From the NCBI RefSeq assembly GCF_900167055.1, contig NZ_FUXP01000005.1, positions 119,003 through 183,002 of the forward strand: 64,000 nucleotides of DNA, in the 5' to 3' direction. The position numbers and the translations under genes were made by a program. This document shows positions 43,127 to 51,665 of the stretch, piece by piece. The number at the start of each line of letters is the position of its first letter. Position 1 is the stretch's first letter. Under the pieces are notes generated by a model. It searched no databases. It was not told the DNA's origin and saw only the letters and a program-made list of their open reading frames with translations. This stretch comes from Lysobacter spongiicola DSM 21749. GTDB taxonomy: Bacteria; Pseudomonadota; Gammaproteobacteria; Xanthomonadales; Xanthomonadaceae.

Positions 43127-45697
43127 TCAGCCCTGCAGCTCCCGCAGCGTCACCGAAGGCGGTGCATCCAGCACCTTGCGGGTGGCGAAGAGCCCCGCCA
43201 GCAACGCGGCAAGCGTTCCGAGACCGGCACCGGCCGCGGCCATGCCCCAGTTCATCTCCCACGGCAGGTCGAACACCCGGGTGGCGACCACGCCCGACAG
43301 CACGGACGCGGCAATCGCCGCGACCAGCCCCGCCAGCAGTCCGATCGCGATGAACTCCGACGCCTGCGCCAGCCTGAGCTGGCGTCGGCTGCCGCCCAGC
43401 GTGCGCATCACCCCGCCCTCGAGCAGGCGCTCATCCTGGCTGGCCGTCACCGCTGCCATCAGCACCAGCAGCCCGGCCCCCAGCGAGAACCAGAAGACCA
43501 CCTCGACCACGGTGGAGACCTGGTCGGCCGTCGCGCGCACCTGGTCGAGCACGGCGTCGATGTCGATCACCGTCAGGTTGGGGAACCTGCCGACCAGGTC
43601 CGCGGTGAAGCGGTCCTGGCCATCGGGCACCGTCACCGCGGTGATGTGGCTGGCAGGGAACCCGGCCAATGAACCTGGCGAGGCGACCACGAAGAAGTTC
43701 GGGCGGAAGCTCTCCCAGTCGACCTCGCGCAGGCTGGTGATGGTGGCGGCGAATCGCTGGCCGGCGACGTCGAATGCCACCTCGTCGCCGATCTTCCACC
43801 CCAGCGACTCCGCGTAGCCCTGCTCCACCGACAGCTCGGGACCTTCCGTCCCGGTAGACGACCAGAACTCGCCGGCCACCACGCGGTTGTCGTCACGCAA
43901 GGTCGAAGCCATCGACAGGTTGAATTCGCGGTCGGCGCGCCTGCGGGCCCTGTCCGGCTCGTCGGCGGCTTCGCCCTCCCCTTCGGCCCCGCGGGCATAG
44001 TCCTCACCCGAGACCGCCTCGCCGTTGTGCTCCACCAGCCGCGCGCGGACCATCGGGAACAGCGTCGGCTCGCCGATGCCCTGGCTGGCGACGAACTGCC
44101 GGACCGGCTCGACCTGGTCCTCCTGCACGTTGATGATGAAACGGTTCGGCGCTTCCGCGGCGAGCTGCAGTTGCCAGCGGTCCAGCAGGTCGGTGCGCAC
44201 GAAGGTCAGCAGCAGCAACGCCATCAGCCCCAGGCCCAGCGAGGAGATCTGGGCGATGCTGGTGGCCGGGCGGCGGCTGACGTTGGCCAGGCCGTAGCGC
44301 AGGCTGCCCCGCAGCCGCGAGCGCAGGCGCCGCAGCAATACGATCAGGCCCCACGCGAGCAGGGCGAGGACGGCGAACGTCGCGACGATGCCGGCGAGCA
44401 ACGCAGTGCCCAGCACCGCCGAACCCGCCTTCCACCACAGCAGCACGCCCAGGCCGGCGAGGCCGAGCACCGCGACGATCCACGAGCTGGGTTCGGTGGG
44501 ATCGAGGTCGCGGCGCAGCACCCGCAGCGCCGGCACCCGACGCAGCGCCAGTACCGGCGGCGCTCCGAACGCCAGCAGCACGACCAGCCCGACACCGTAA
44601 CCCTGCAGCGCCGGCAGCCATCCGGCCGGCGGGATCGACATCCCCAGCACCGGCTCCAGCCAGGCACCGATGCCCCACTGCAGGACGAAGGCGATGGCGA
44701 CGCCGATGGTGCAGGCCAGCAGCCCCAACAGCAGCAGTTCGCCGATGTGGACCGCCGCCAGCGTGGACTGGCTGGCGCCGAGGCACCGCATGACCGCGGT
44801 GCCGGACAGGTGTCGCTCGCTGTGCCGGCGCGCGGCCATCGCAACCGCCACCGCCGCCATCACCACCGACACCAATGCAGCCAGCCCGAGGAAGCGGCCG
44901 GCGCGGTCAAGTGCGGAGCGGATTTCGGGCCGGGCGTCGCCGGCGGTCTCCAGCCGCTGTCCGCGTGCCAGCGCCGGCTTGGCGGCGCCGACGAAACCCT
45001 CCACCGCACCGGCCTCGCCCGCCACCACGAACCGGTATCGGATCCGGCTGCCTTCCTGCACCAGTCCGGTCGCAGGGAGGTCGGCCAGGTTGATGAACAC
45101 TTTCGGTGCGACGTTGAAGTAATCCAGTGCCGCATCCGGCTCGCTCACCACCAGCGCCGCCAGCGTCAGCCGCGAATCGCCGATGCCGACCTCGTCGCCC
45201 ACCGCGGCATCCAGTGCCTGCGCGCCCGCACGGCTGAGCCAAGCGGTGCCGGGCGCCGGCACTGCCCCGGCCGTGGCCTCGATGCCATCGGCGCCGGCCA
45301 CCACGAAAGCACCGCGCAACGGAAAGCCTTCGCCCAGCGCGCGCAGGTCTCCCAGTCGCAGCCGCGCATCCGGCCCCTGCCCCACGGTGATCATCGTGTT
45401 GAGTTCGGTGGTGCGGGTCGATTGCAGCCTCTGCTCGCTGGCAGCGGCAATGATCGCCTCGTCCACTGGCGTATCACCCCGGATCACCGCATCGCCGCCG
45501 AGCAGCCGGTTCGCCTCGATGGCGAGCGCACGTTCGGCGCGGTCGGTGACGAACCCCACCGCCGTGACCGCCAGCACCGCCAGCACCAGCGCCGCCAGCA
45601 GGATGCGCACATCGCCGGCCCGCAGGTCGCGGCGCATCTGCCGCCAGGCCATGCCAACGATGTTGCGTGGGCCGATGCCCGATCGCGCGGCGCTCAT
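43127..45697 (-). CDS. ybbP: YbbP-like FtsX-domain ABC permease
   Basis: 856-aa inner-membrane permease with a duplicated FtsX plan and about ten helices: N-terminal helix RILLAALVLAVLAVTAVGFV, three helices near 265-375, a middle pair and a C-terminal FtsX set with EFIAIGLLAGLVAAIAASVL. The short motif GGVMRTLGGSRRQLRLAQASE is the coupling helix. It overlaps the ATPase gene by 4 bases. YbbA-YbbP systems are neighbours of tesA in many proteobacteria; transport of a lipid-like or toxic compound has been proposed, but the substrate is unknown. Confidence 0.9.
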   Translation of the reverse strand: MSAARSGIGPRNIVGMAWRQMRRDLRAGDVRILLAALVLAVLAVTAVGFVTDRAERALAIEANRLLGGDAVIRGDTPVDEAIIAAASEQRLQSTRTTELNTMITVGQGPDARLRLGDLRALGEGFPLRGAFVVAGADGIEATAGAVPAPGTAWLSRAGAQALDAAVGDEVGIGDSRLTLAALVVSEPDAALDYFNVAPKVFINLADLPATGLVQEGSRIRYRFVVAGEAGAVEGFVGAAKPALARGQRLETAGDARPEIRSALDRAGRFLGLAALVSVVMAAVAVAMAARRHSERHLSGTAVMRCLGASQSTLAAVHIGELLLLGLLACTIGVAIAFVLQWGIGAWLEPVLGMSIPPAGWLPALQGYGVGLVVLLAFGAPPVLALRRVPALRVLRRDLDPTEPSSWIVAVLGLAGLGVLLWWKAGSAVLGTALLAGIVATFAVLALLAWGLIVLLRRLRSRLRGSLRYGLANVSRRPATSIAQISSLGLGLMALLLLTFVRTDLLDRWQLQLAAEAPNRFIINVQEDQVEPVRQFVASQGIGEPTLFPMVRARLVEHNGEAVSGEDYARGAEGEGEAADEPDRARRRADREFNLSMASTLRDDNRVVAGEFWSSTGTEGPELSVEQGYAESLGWKIGDEVAFDVAGQRFAATITSLREVDWESFRPNFFVVASPGSLAGFPASHITAVTVPDGQDRFTADLVGRFPNLTVIDIDAVLDQVRATADQVSTVVEVVFWFSLGAGLLVLMAAVTASQDERLLEGGVMRTLGGSRRQLRLAQASEFIAIGLLAGLVAAIAASVLSGVVATRVFDLPWEMNWGMAAAGAGLGTLAALLAGLFATRKVLDAPPSVTLRELQG

Positions 45698-46428
45698 GCA
45701 GCCAGTCGCTCGTCGGCGACCAGTCGGCCGCCATCCAGCCGCAACCGGTGGGCGCAGCGCACGGCGAGGTGGTCATCGTGGGTCACCAGCACCAGGGTGG
45801 TACCGGCCTCGGCATTCAGGGCGAACAGCAGCTCGATGATCGCCTGGCCGGTATGGCTGTCGAGGTTGCCGGTGGGCTCGTCGGCGAACAGCAGCGAGGG
45901 TTCGGTCACGAAGGCACGCGCCAGGGCGACCCGCTGCTGCTCGCCGCCCGACAGCTGGCGCGGGTAGTGGCCCAGGCGCTCACCGAGGCCGACCTTCTGC
46001 AGGATGGCGCGGGCCGGCGCCTCGACCTCGGCGTCTCCACGCAGCTCCAGCGGCAGCATCACGTTCTCCAGTGCCGTCAGCGAAGGCAGCAACTGGAAGT
46101 TCTGGAAGACGAAGCCGACCTTCTCGCCGCGCACCCGGGCGCGGCCGTCCTCGTCCAGCGTCGACAGCGGCTTGCCGTCCAGCAGCACGCTCCCGCTGCT
46201 GGGCGTGTCCAGGCCCGCCATCAACGACAACAGCGTGCTCTTGCCGGAACCGGACGCGCCGACGATCGCCACGGTGTCGCCCGGCACGATGTTGAAGCCG
46301 ACGCCGTCGAGGATGGTCAGTTCGCCCGAAGGCAGCGGTACGCGCTTGCCCAGGCCGCGGATCTCCAGCGCGGGGGCGGAAGCGGCTGCGGGAGGCGCTT
46401 CAGCGCGGGCTTCGGGACGATCGGCCAT
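45694..46428 (-). CDS. ybbA: YbbA-type ABC transporter ATPase
   Basis: 244-aa ATPase with Walker A GASGSGKSTL, Q-loop FVFQNFQLLPSL, signature LSGGEQQR, Walker B LLFADEPTGNLDS and VTHDDH. The N-terminal 20 residues are an Ala/Pro-rich extension. The ATG at 46428 was chosen because it gives the usual length; it overlaps nothing and lies 60 nt from the divergent tesA. Confidence 0.92.
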   Translation of the reverse strand: MADRPEARAEAPPAAASAPALEIRGLGKRVPLPSGELTILDGVGFNIVPGDTVAIVGASGSGKSTLLSLMAGLDTPSSGSVLLDGKPLSTLDEDGRARVRGEKVGFVFQNFQLLPSLTALENVMLPLELRGDAEVEAPARAILQKVGLGERLGHYPRQLSGGEQQRVALARAFVTEPSLLFADEPTGNLDSHTGQAIIELLFALNAEAGTTLVLVTHDDHLAVRCAHRLRLDGGRLVADERLAA

Positions 46429-46488
46429 GATGGGTTCCTGCTGGCGCGCTCCTGCCGCGCCGTAGCGCAATCGACAGGAGACGACGGA

Positions 46489-47190
46489 ATGGGTGGGTGG
46501 AAGAACACATATGCGGGACGGCGGCGCCCGGTTCAATGTGCCATTGGCTTGATCATGCTGGCGTGGGTACTGATGGCCAGCGCGCTTGCAGGCACGGCGA
46601 TGGCCGCGACAGCGCGACCGGCACCCGCACCACAGCAAGCCGCGGGCACGGTGCTGGTGATGGGTGATTCGCTCTCCGCCGCCTACGGCATGGCCGCCGA
46701 CGAAGGCTGGGTTTCACTGCTCGGCGAGCGGCTGGCGTCACGCGCACCGGCATGGCGGGTGGTGAATGCCAGCATCAGCGGCGAGACCACGGCAGGCGGT
46801 GCGAGCCGCATCGTCGATGCGCTGGCCCGGCATCGCCCGGACGTGGTGGTGATCGCACTGGGGGCCAATGATGGCCTGCGGGGACTGCCCACCCACGACA
46901 GCGCGATCAACCTGGCCCGGATGATCGGCGCCGCCCACGGCGCCGGCGCAGAGGTCCTGCTGGTGGGCATGCAGATGCCGCCCAATCTCGGTGCCGCCTA
47001 TACCCGGGCATTCGAGCAGAACTACCGCAACCTGGCCGACCGGTTCGACGTCGCCCTGCTGCCGTTCCTGCTCGAGCCGATCGCACTGGATCGCGACGCG
47101 TTCCAGGACGACAACCTGCATCCCGTCGCCGAAGTGCAGCCGCGGCTGCTCGACCACGTCTGGCCCAGCCTCGAGCCCCTGCTCGACTAG
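46489..47190 (+). CDS. tesA: Periplasmic SGNH esterase / acyl-CoA thioesterase I
   Basis: 233-aa GDSL hydrolase, equivalent to E. coli TesA (thioesterase I, lysophospholipase L1). A signal peptide (about 1-38, with GLIMLAWVLMASALAGTAMA) directs it to the periplasm. Block I is VMGDSLSAAYG with the catalytic serine, block III is GANDGLRG and block V is DDNLHP with Asp and His. A good ribosome binding site (AGGAG) fixes the ATG at 46489. It is divergent from ybbA-ybbP, the standard arrangement. Confidence 0.92.
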   Translation: MGGWKNTYAGRRRPVQCAIGLIMLAWVLMASALAGTAMAATARPAPAPQQAAGTVLVMGDSLSAAYGMAADEGWVSLLGERLASRAPAWRVVNASISGETTAGGASRIVDALARHRPDVVVIALGANDGLRGLPTHDSAINLARMIGAAHGAGAEVLLVGMQMPPNLGAAYTRAFEQNYRNLADRFDVALLPFLLEPIALDRDAFQDDNLHPVAEVQPRLLDHVWPSLEPLLD

Positions 47191-47198
47191 CAAGCACC

Positions 47199-47265
47199 GT
47201 AGGAGCGACGTGAGTCGCGACCATGGCACCTCGGACATGCGCGGTCGGACTCACGTCGCTCCTAC
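47199..47265. repeat. GTAG palindromic repeat, type B dyad
   Basis: Two type B arms in inverted orientation, the right arm slightly degenerate (GGTCGGACTC), starting 8 nt after the tesA stop. Confidence 0.85.
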
Positions 47266-47293
47266 AACAACACCGTCGCCGGCCGCCGCTTCT

Positions 47294-47370
47294 GTAGGAG
47301 CGGCTTCAGCCGCGATCCGCCGATCGTTCGCCCGCGCCGACTCCACGATCGCGGCTGAAGCCGCTCCTAC
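47294..47370. repeat. GTAG palindromic repeat, type A dyad
   Basis: Inverted type A arms with the same spacer wording (CCGCCGATC...) as the copy at 48801, so the two look like a recent duplication of a whole unit. Confidence 0.9.
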
Positions 47371-47406
47371 GAAAGCATGGCGGGCTCCGCAGGGCGGCGA
47401 GCGCCC

Positions 47407-48096
47407 TCACCCGCGCTCGAACCGCTCGATCTCCTCCAGTCGCGCCCGGGCCCGCAGCAGGCTGCCGCCGGTGACGGACTCTTCCATCATCCGGGCCAGC
47501 CGCGGCCGCTCGGGGCTGCGCGCCCAGCGGTGGAACCACAGCGTCGCCAGCAGCCCGGCCACACCGAACCCGAGGCTCCAGTAGACCCACGGCTGCCGCC
47601 ATGCACCGGCGTCGGCCGTGCCATCAAGGCCCGACAGCGCGATCACGAAGGGCACCCACAACACCCACCACGCCAGCCCCACCGCCGCGCCACTGCCCAC
47701 GTAGAACCGGCGCAGCTTCGCCAGCTGCTTCTGGATCCCCAGCACGGGCGCGCCGTAGTCGATCCGGCTCATCAGGCCGAGCGTGATCCCGCCCGCGATC
47801 ATCGTCGCCACGCCATACACGTGAAGGGTGATGCCCGCCAGCAGGAACGGCCACTGGTCGCCGTGCATGTTCCAGCAGCTCGCGCCCAACAGGACGCAGG
47901 CCAGGCCGAACAGCATCTGCGCCAATTGTCCCCACCACAGCGGGCGCAGGTGGCGACGTGCCCCTTCGATCCGGTGGTCCCAGAGCAGTTGCCGGTCCAG
48001 TACGTACTGCCGCTCGAGCCGCGCGTCGAGCGATTGCCAGGCCGATTTCAGGTCGTCGAGTTCCATGGAAGGCTCCGGGTCGTGGGTCGGATTCAT
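47407..48096 (-). CDS. Membrane protein coupled to an ECF sigma factor
   Basis: 229-aa protein with a cytoplasmic N-terminus (MELDDLKSAWQSLDARLERQ), then four predicted helices (about 54-72, 84-108, 138-156, 168-188) and a cytoplasmic Arg/Glu-rich tail. Its ATG overlaps the sigma factor stop by 4 bases. A second in-frame ATG 30 nt downstream begins the conserved MELDDLK. The coupling suggests a membrane anti-sigma or sensor role, but no zinc anti-sigma motif (HxxxCxxC) is present, so the mechanism would differ from RseA/ChrR types. Confidence 0.72.
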   Translation of the reverse strand: MNPTHDPEPSMELDDLKSAWQSLDARLERQYVLDRQLLWDHRIEGARRHLRPLWWGQLAQMLFGLACVLLGASCWNMHGDQWPFLLAGITLHVYGVATMIAGGITLGLMSRIDYGAPVLGIQKQLAKLRRFYVGSGAAVGLAWWVLWVPFVIALSGLDGTADAGAWRQPWVYWSLGFGVAGLLATLWFHRWARSPERPRLARMMEESVTGGSLLRARARLEEIERFERG

Positions 48097-48647
48097 GCCA
48101 GTTCCCCGCGCAGGCGCTGCTTGAGCCGGTGGATCCTGGTGGCGACGTTGCTCGGGCTGATGCCGAGGATCTCGGCGATCTCGCGCTGGCTCCGCTCATC
48201 GAGGTAAAGCAGCATCAGGGCCCGGTCGAGCGGCTCGAGGCGGTCGATGACCGCATACAGCTGGCGGATCGCCGCATCGCCTTCGTCATGGCCGTGGCCG
48301 GTCGGATCCGGCAGGGCGGCAATGGCTTCGTCATCAAGGTCGGCGTGATGGCGCTGGTGCCGTGCGGCGTTACGCACCTGCGAGATCGCGACGTTGAGCG
48401 CCACCCGGTAGAGCCAGGTCGAGAACCGGCTGCGGGTGTCGTCGAACGAAGGGAACGCACGCCACGCCTGCGCTCCAATGTCCTGCACCAGGTCACGCCG
48501 GTCTTCGGGGTGGCGGCAGTAGCCGTAGGCGATCCTCAACACGATGCCGCGATGCTGTTCGAGCATCGCCGCGAAGCGTTGCTGGGGCGAGTCCGCGGCG
48601 GAGATCCGGCGGGCGATGGTGGCGGGTTCCGAAGTGGCGTTGTCCAT
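48093..48647 (-). CDS. ECF RNA polymerase sigma factor
   Basis: 184-aa sigma-70 family factor with region 2 (RIAYGYCRHPEDRRDLVQDI ... FSTWLYRVALNVAI) and region 4 (DRALMLLYLDERSQREIAEI ... ISPSNVATRIHRLKQRL). Regions 1 and 3 are absent, as in ECF factors. It is the first gene of a two-gene operon with the membrane protein. The ECF subgroup was not determined. Confidence 0.93.
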   Translation of the reverse strand: MDNATSEPATIARRISAADSPQQRFAAMLEQHRGIVLRIAYGYCRHPEDRRDLVQDIGAQAWRAFPSFDDTRSRFSTWLYRVALNVAISQVRNAARHQRHHADLDDEAIAALPDPTGHGHDEGDAAIRQLYAVIDRLEPLDRALMLLYLDERSQREIAEILGISPSNVATRIHRLKQRLRGELA

Positions 48648-48705
48648 GCGAAGTGATTCGCACGGTGACCGTGAATATCACACGGCCCGCCACCCCCGTC
48701 CCCAT

Positions 48706-48773
48706 GTAGGAGCGGCATAAGTCGCGACCGCGGCACCTGGGACATGCGCGGTCGCGACTCACGTCGCTCCTAC
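48706..48773. repeat. GTAG palindromic repeat, chimeric A/B left arm with B right arm
   Basis: The left arm begins GTAGGAGCGGC like type A but continues ATAAGTCGCGACC like type B; the right arm is a perfect type B. The hairpin of the left arm keeps pairing through one G-T pair. Confidence 0.85.
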
Positions 48774-48800
48774 AACAACACCTTCGCAGCTGCAGCTTCT

Positions 48801-48877
48801 GTAGGAGCGGCTTCAGCCGCGATCCGCCGATCATCCGCCCGCGCCGACTCCACGATCGCGGCTGAAGCCGCTCCTAC
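48801..48877. repeat. GTAG palindromic repeat, type A dyad
   Basis: Inverted type A arms; its right end overlaps the last codons of the endopeptidase gene (stop at 48874), so the repeat supplies the stop region of that gene. Confidence 0.9.
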
Positions 48878-49650
48878 AGGGGCCTGGCGCCGGTGAGGAC
48901 GGGATAGGGGTTGATCGCGGTGCCCTCCCACCAGTTCTTCTCAGGGCCAAGCTCGAAGATCGCGAAATGTAGGTGCGGGGCGTCGTCGCTGGCGTTGCCG
49001 GTGCTGCCGACGTAGCCGATCACCTGGCCCCGCTTCACCTCGTTGCCGTCCGACAGCCCCTGCGCGTAGCGGTCCAGGTGGGCGTAGTAGTACGCGTGGC
49101 GGCCGGTGGGTTCGAACTGGTAGATGGTCAGGCCACCGCGCTCGCTGGCGAACAGTTTCTCGATGGCGCCGTCGGCAACCGCAAGCACCGGAGTGCCGCG
49201 GGGGGCCATGATGTCCAGCGCCTCGTGGACCCGGCCTTGCCCGCGCGCGTCGTCGAAGGTGTTCGACAGTTCCGCGGGCGTGACCCCCTGCACCGGAACC
49301 ACCAGTCCCGAGGGCGAGGCCACCGCTCCCGGCGCAGGTACGCCGCGCCGCGTCCCGGCAGGCGCAGGCGTGTTTTGCCGCGGCGCCGTGGCCCGGGGCT
49401 CGGGCGCCGTATCGGCGGGGGCCGGATCGACCCTGTTGGCGGGCGCATCGGCGGTGTCGGCCGGCAACGCATGCTGGGTCCGCTCGCGCTCGAACACCAC
49501 CACCGCCTCCGGATCGGCCCGGTCGCGGGTCAGCGTGAAGTAGACGAGGTTGGCCCCGACCAGCACGCCCACCAGGAATACCAGTACCAGCCGCAGCATC
49601 AGCCGGCTCCCTCGACCGGGACGGGAGCGCGCCGCGTCCACCGCCGGCAC
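48874..49650 (-). CDS. M23 (LytM-type) peptidoglycan endopeptidase, membrane anchored
   Basis: 258-aa protein with an N-terminal membrane anchor (about 18-40, LMLRLVLVFLVGVLVGANLV), a Pro/Ala/Thr-rich periplasmic linker and a C-terminal M23 domain. Zinc ligands are in GRVHEALDIMAP and APHLHFAIF. It should cleave peptide cross-links of the cell wall. The GTG at 49650 lies 1 nt after the L,D-transpeptidase stop and has AGGAG before it; an internal ATG at 49599 would start the membrane helix. The stop lies inside a palindromic repeat. Confidence 0.85.
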   Translation of the reverse strand: MPAVDAARSRPGRGSRLMLRLVLVFLVGVLVGANLVYFTLTRDRADPEAVVVFERERTQHALPADTADAPANRVDPAPADTAPEPRATAPRQNTPAPAGTRRGVPAPGAVASPSGLVVPVQGVTPAELSNTFDDARGQGRVHEALDIMAPRGTPVLAVADGAIEKLFASERGGLTIYQFEPTGRHAYYYAHLDRYAQGLSDGNEVKRGQVIGYVGSTGNASDDAPHLHFAIFELGPEKNWWEGTAINPYPVLTGARPL

Positions 49651-49651
49651 C

Positions 49652-50677
49652 TCACTCCTGCAGCACCGCCGTCGTGCCCGGGGACACCGCCTCGGACAGC
49701 GCCCTGGCGCTCCAGTTGGTCATCCGGATGCAGCCATGCGACTGCGTCTTGCCGATGTTGGTCGGCTCGGGCGTGCCGTGGATGCCGTAGTGCTCCTTGG
49801 ACAAGTCGATCCAGACCACGCCGACGGGGTTGTTGGGGCCGGGCGGGATCTTCGCCTTTTCATCGCCGGGGCTGGAATCCCAGAACAGGTCCGGGTTGTA
49901 GTGGAAGACCGGGTCCGGCGCGACGCCCTTGATGGTCCACTCCCCGATCGGCAGCGGATCGTGCTGGCTGCCCATGGTCGCCGGCCAGCGGCCGACGATC
50001 TTCCCGCTCTCGTCGACCAGGGCCACCGAGACGTCGGACTTGTCGACGACGACCTTCGAACCCTTCGGGAGTTCGATGCCGGAGACATTCGGCACGCGCC
50101 AGGTCTCGCCTTCGGCCAGCTTGCGGTCCGGGTTCAGCTGCTCGAGAAGCCGGGGGCGGGAGTGGAACTTCTCGCCGAGCGCCTCCAGTGGGGAGGTGAA
50201 GCCCAGACGGTCCAGCTTGGCCTTGGCTTCCATGTCCGACGGGATCGACTTGAAGGGTCCCTTGAGGTCGGCGGCGGTGATGGTGTAGTCCGTCAACACC
50301 TCGACACCGTTGCCGCCCAGCGCCTCCCAGGTGGCCTTGTCCACCTTGCCGGTCACGTCGAGGTCGTGGCGTCGCTGGAACGCGTCGATGGCCCGACGCG
50401 TGTTACTGCCCCAGCGGCCGTCGATCTCGCCGGGGGAGAAGTGCGCGCGCTCGAGCAGGACCTGCGCCCGGAGCACGCCGGCAGCCGAGGCGTCGGCATC
50501 GACGATGGTGTCGCTCGACACTTCGTTCGCGGCGGTGAGGGGGCGATCAGCCGCGGTGTCCTTGGCGTCATCCTGGGAGAACGCAGCGAACGGGGCAACG
50601 GCAAGTGCACCGGCCAGCGCGATGACCAGCGGAGTTCGCATGGGGCGGGAATGGCTTCGGGTCATGGGGTTTTCCAT
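49652..50677 (-). CDS. L,D-transpeptidase (YkuD) with peptidoglycan-binding domain
   Basis: Periplasmic cell-wall enzyme. The signal peptide (TPLVIALAGALAVAPFAAFS) is followed by a peptidoglycan-binding domain (AQVLLERAHFSPGEIDGRWG) and the YkuD catalytic domain with the Cys-containing HGTPEPTNIGKTQSHGCIRM. It forms 3-3 cross-links or attaches proteins to peptidoglycan. The start is uncertain: ATG codons at 50677, 50665 and 50641 are all compatible, none with a strong ribosome binding site. Cotranscribed with the M23 endopeptidase. Confidence 0.9.
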   Translation of the reverse strand: MENPMTRSHSRPMRTPLVIALAGALAVAPFAAFSQDDAKDTAADRPLTAANEVSSDTIVDADASAAGVLRAQVLLERAHFSPGEIDGRWGSNTRRAIDAFQRRHDLDVTGKVDKATWEALGGNGVEVLTDYTITAADLKGPFKSIPSDMEAKAKLDRLGFTSPLEALGEKFHSRPRLLEQLNPDRKLAEGETWRVPNVSGIELPKGSKVVVDKSDVSVALVDESGKIVGRWPATMGSQHDPLPIGEWTIKGVAPDPVFHYNPDLFWDSSPGDEKAKIPPGPNNPVGVVWIDLSKEHYGIHGTPEPTNIGKTQSHGCIRMTNWSARALSEAVSPGTTAVLQE

Positions 50678-50766
50678 GTGCGTGTCTGGGCTCGATCGTG
50701 CTTGAGTGCGGTTCGCAGGAGCGTGAAACATGACTGCTCGCTTCATGTCGGGTTGCGGATGCGCGG

Positions 50767-50789
50767 GTCGCGACTGACGTCGCTCCTAC
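50767..50789. repeat. GTAG palindromic repeat, type B single arm
   Basis: A lone inverted arm ending GACGTCGCTCCTAC just after the Pol-domain gene, without a partner arm. Confidence 0.75.
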
Positions 50790-50798
50790 AGAAGGCCG

Positions 50799-51662
50799 TT
50801 ACGTGGGCAGCTGTTGGCCGGCGGCTTCAGCCCATCCGTCCCATGGGTCGGTGCGCAGGCGGGCGGCGCGTCGCAGGGCGCGCTCTAGCGTGTAGTGGTC
50901 GCCACCGTTGACGCGTCCGAGCTCGTCCCAGCGCAAGGGCACCGCGACACCGGCGCTCGCGCGGGCGCGCAATGACCAGCTGGCCACGCTGGTGGCGCTG
51001 CGACCGTTGCGCAGCCAGTCGATGAAGATCACTCCACGACGCTTCGCCTTGGACGCGGTGGCGACGTAGCGGTCCGGCGACTGCATGGCCATGGCATCGG
51101 CGAACGCTTCGCAGAATCCCTTGGCCTCGTCCCAGCCCGGGCCCGGTCGGATCGGAACCACCACGTGCAGGCCCTTGCCGCCAGACAGCCGCAGGAAGGA
51201 TCGAAGTCCCGCCTGCTCCAGCCTCGCCCGCACGTCGCGCGCCGCAGCCCTCATGTCGCTCCAGCCCACGCCTTCGCCCGGGTCCAGGTCGAACACCAGC
51301 CGGTCGGGATGCTCCAGGTCATCGATGCGTGCGCCCCACGGGTGCAGCTCGATGGTGTTCATCTGCACCAGGTCGAGCAGCCCTTCCACATCCTCGATGT
51401 AGAGGTACTCCTCGGTGTCGCCGTCCTTCTCGCGGATGGGCACGCCATGCACCCCATCACCGAGCGCGTCGGCGTGGTGCTTCTGGAAGAAGCACTGGCC
51501 GTCGATCCCGCCGGGGCAGCGCAGCAGGGACAGCGGGCGGCGGGCCACTTCGGGCAACAGCAGCGGCGCCACGTTGCGGTAGTACTCGGCCACCCGCTGC
51601 TTGGTGATGCCCGCATCCCGGTACAGCAGCTTGCCGGGGCTGGTGAGGCGGGCATCCGCCAT
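50799..51662 (-). CDS. Stand-alone LigD-type polymerase domain (archaeo-eukaryotic primase family)
   Basis: 287-aa protein matching only the polymerase domain of multidomain LigD. It adds nucleotides at breaks during non-homologous end joining. Motifs are LTSPGKLLYRDAGITK at the start, the metal-binding LVFDLDPGEGV and the block LSGGKGLHVVVPI. Neither the ATP-dependent ligase nor the phosphoesterase domain is attached, and neither is encoded nearby. It lies 3 nt after the ku stop, so the two are one operon. A separate ligase must be supplied from elsewhere in the genome. Confidence 0.9.
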   Translation of the reverse strand: MADARLTSPGKLLYRDAGITKQRVAEYYRNVAPLLLPEVARRPLSLLRCPGGIDGQCFFQKHHADALGDGVHGVPIREKDGDTEEYLYIEDVEGLLDLVQMNTIELHPWGARIDDLEHPDRLVFDLDPGEGVGWSDMRAAARDVRARLEQAGLRSFLRLSGGKGLHVVVPIRPGPGWDEAKGFCEAFADAMAMQSPDRYVATASKAKRRGVIFIDWLRNGRSATSVASWSLRARASAGVAVPLRWDELGRVNGGDHYTLERALRRAARLRTDPWDGWAEAAGQQLPT

Positions 51663-51665
51663 GGA

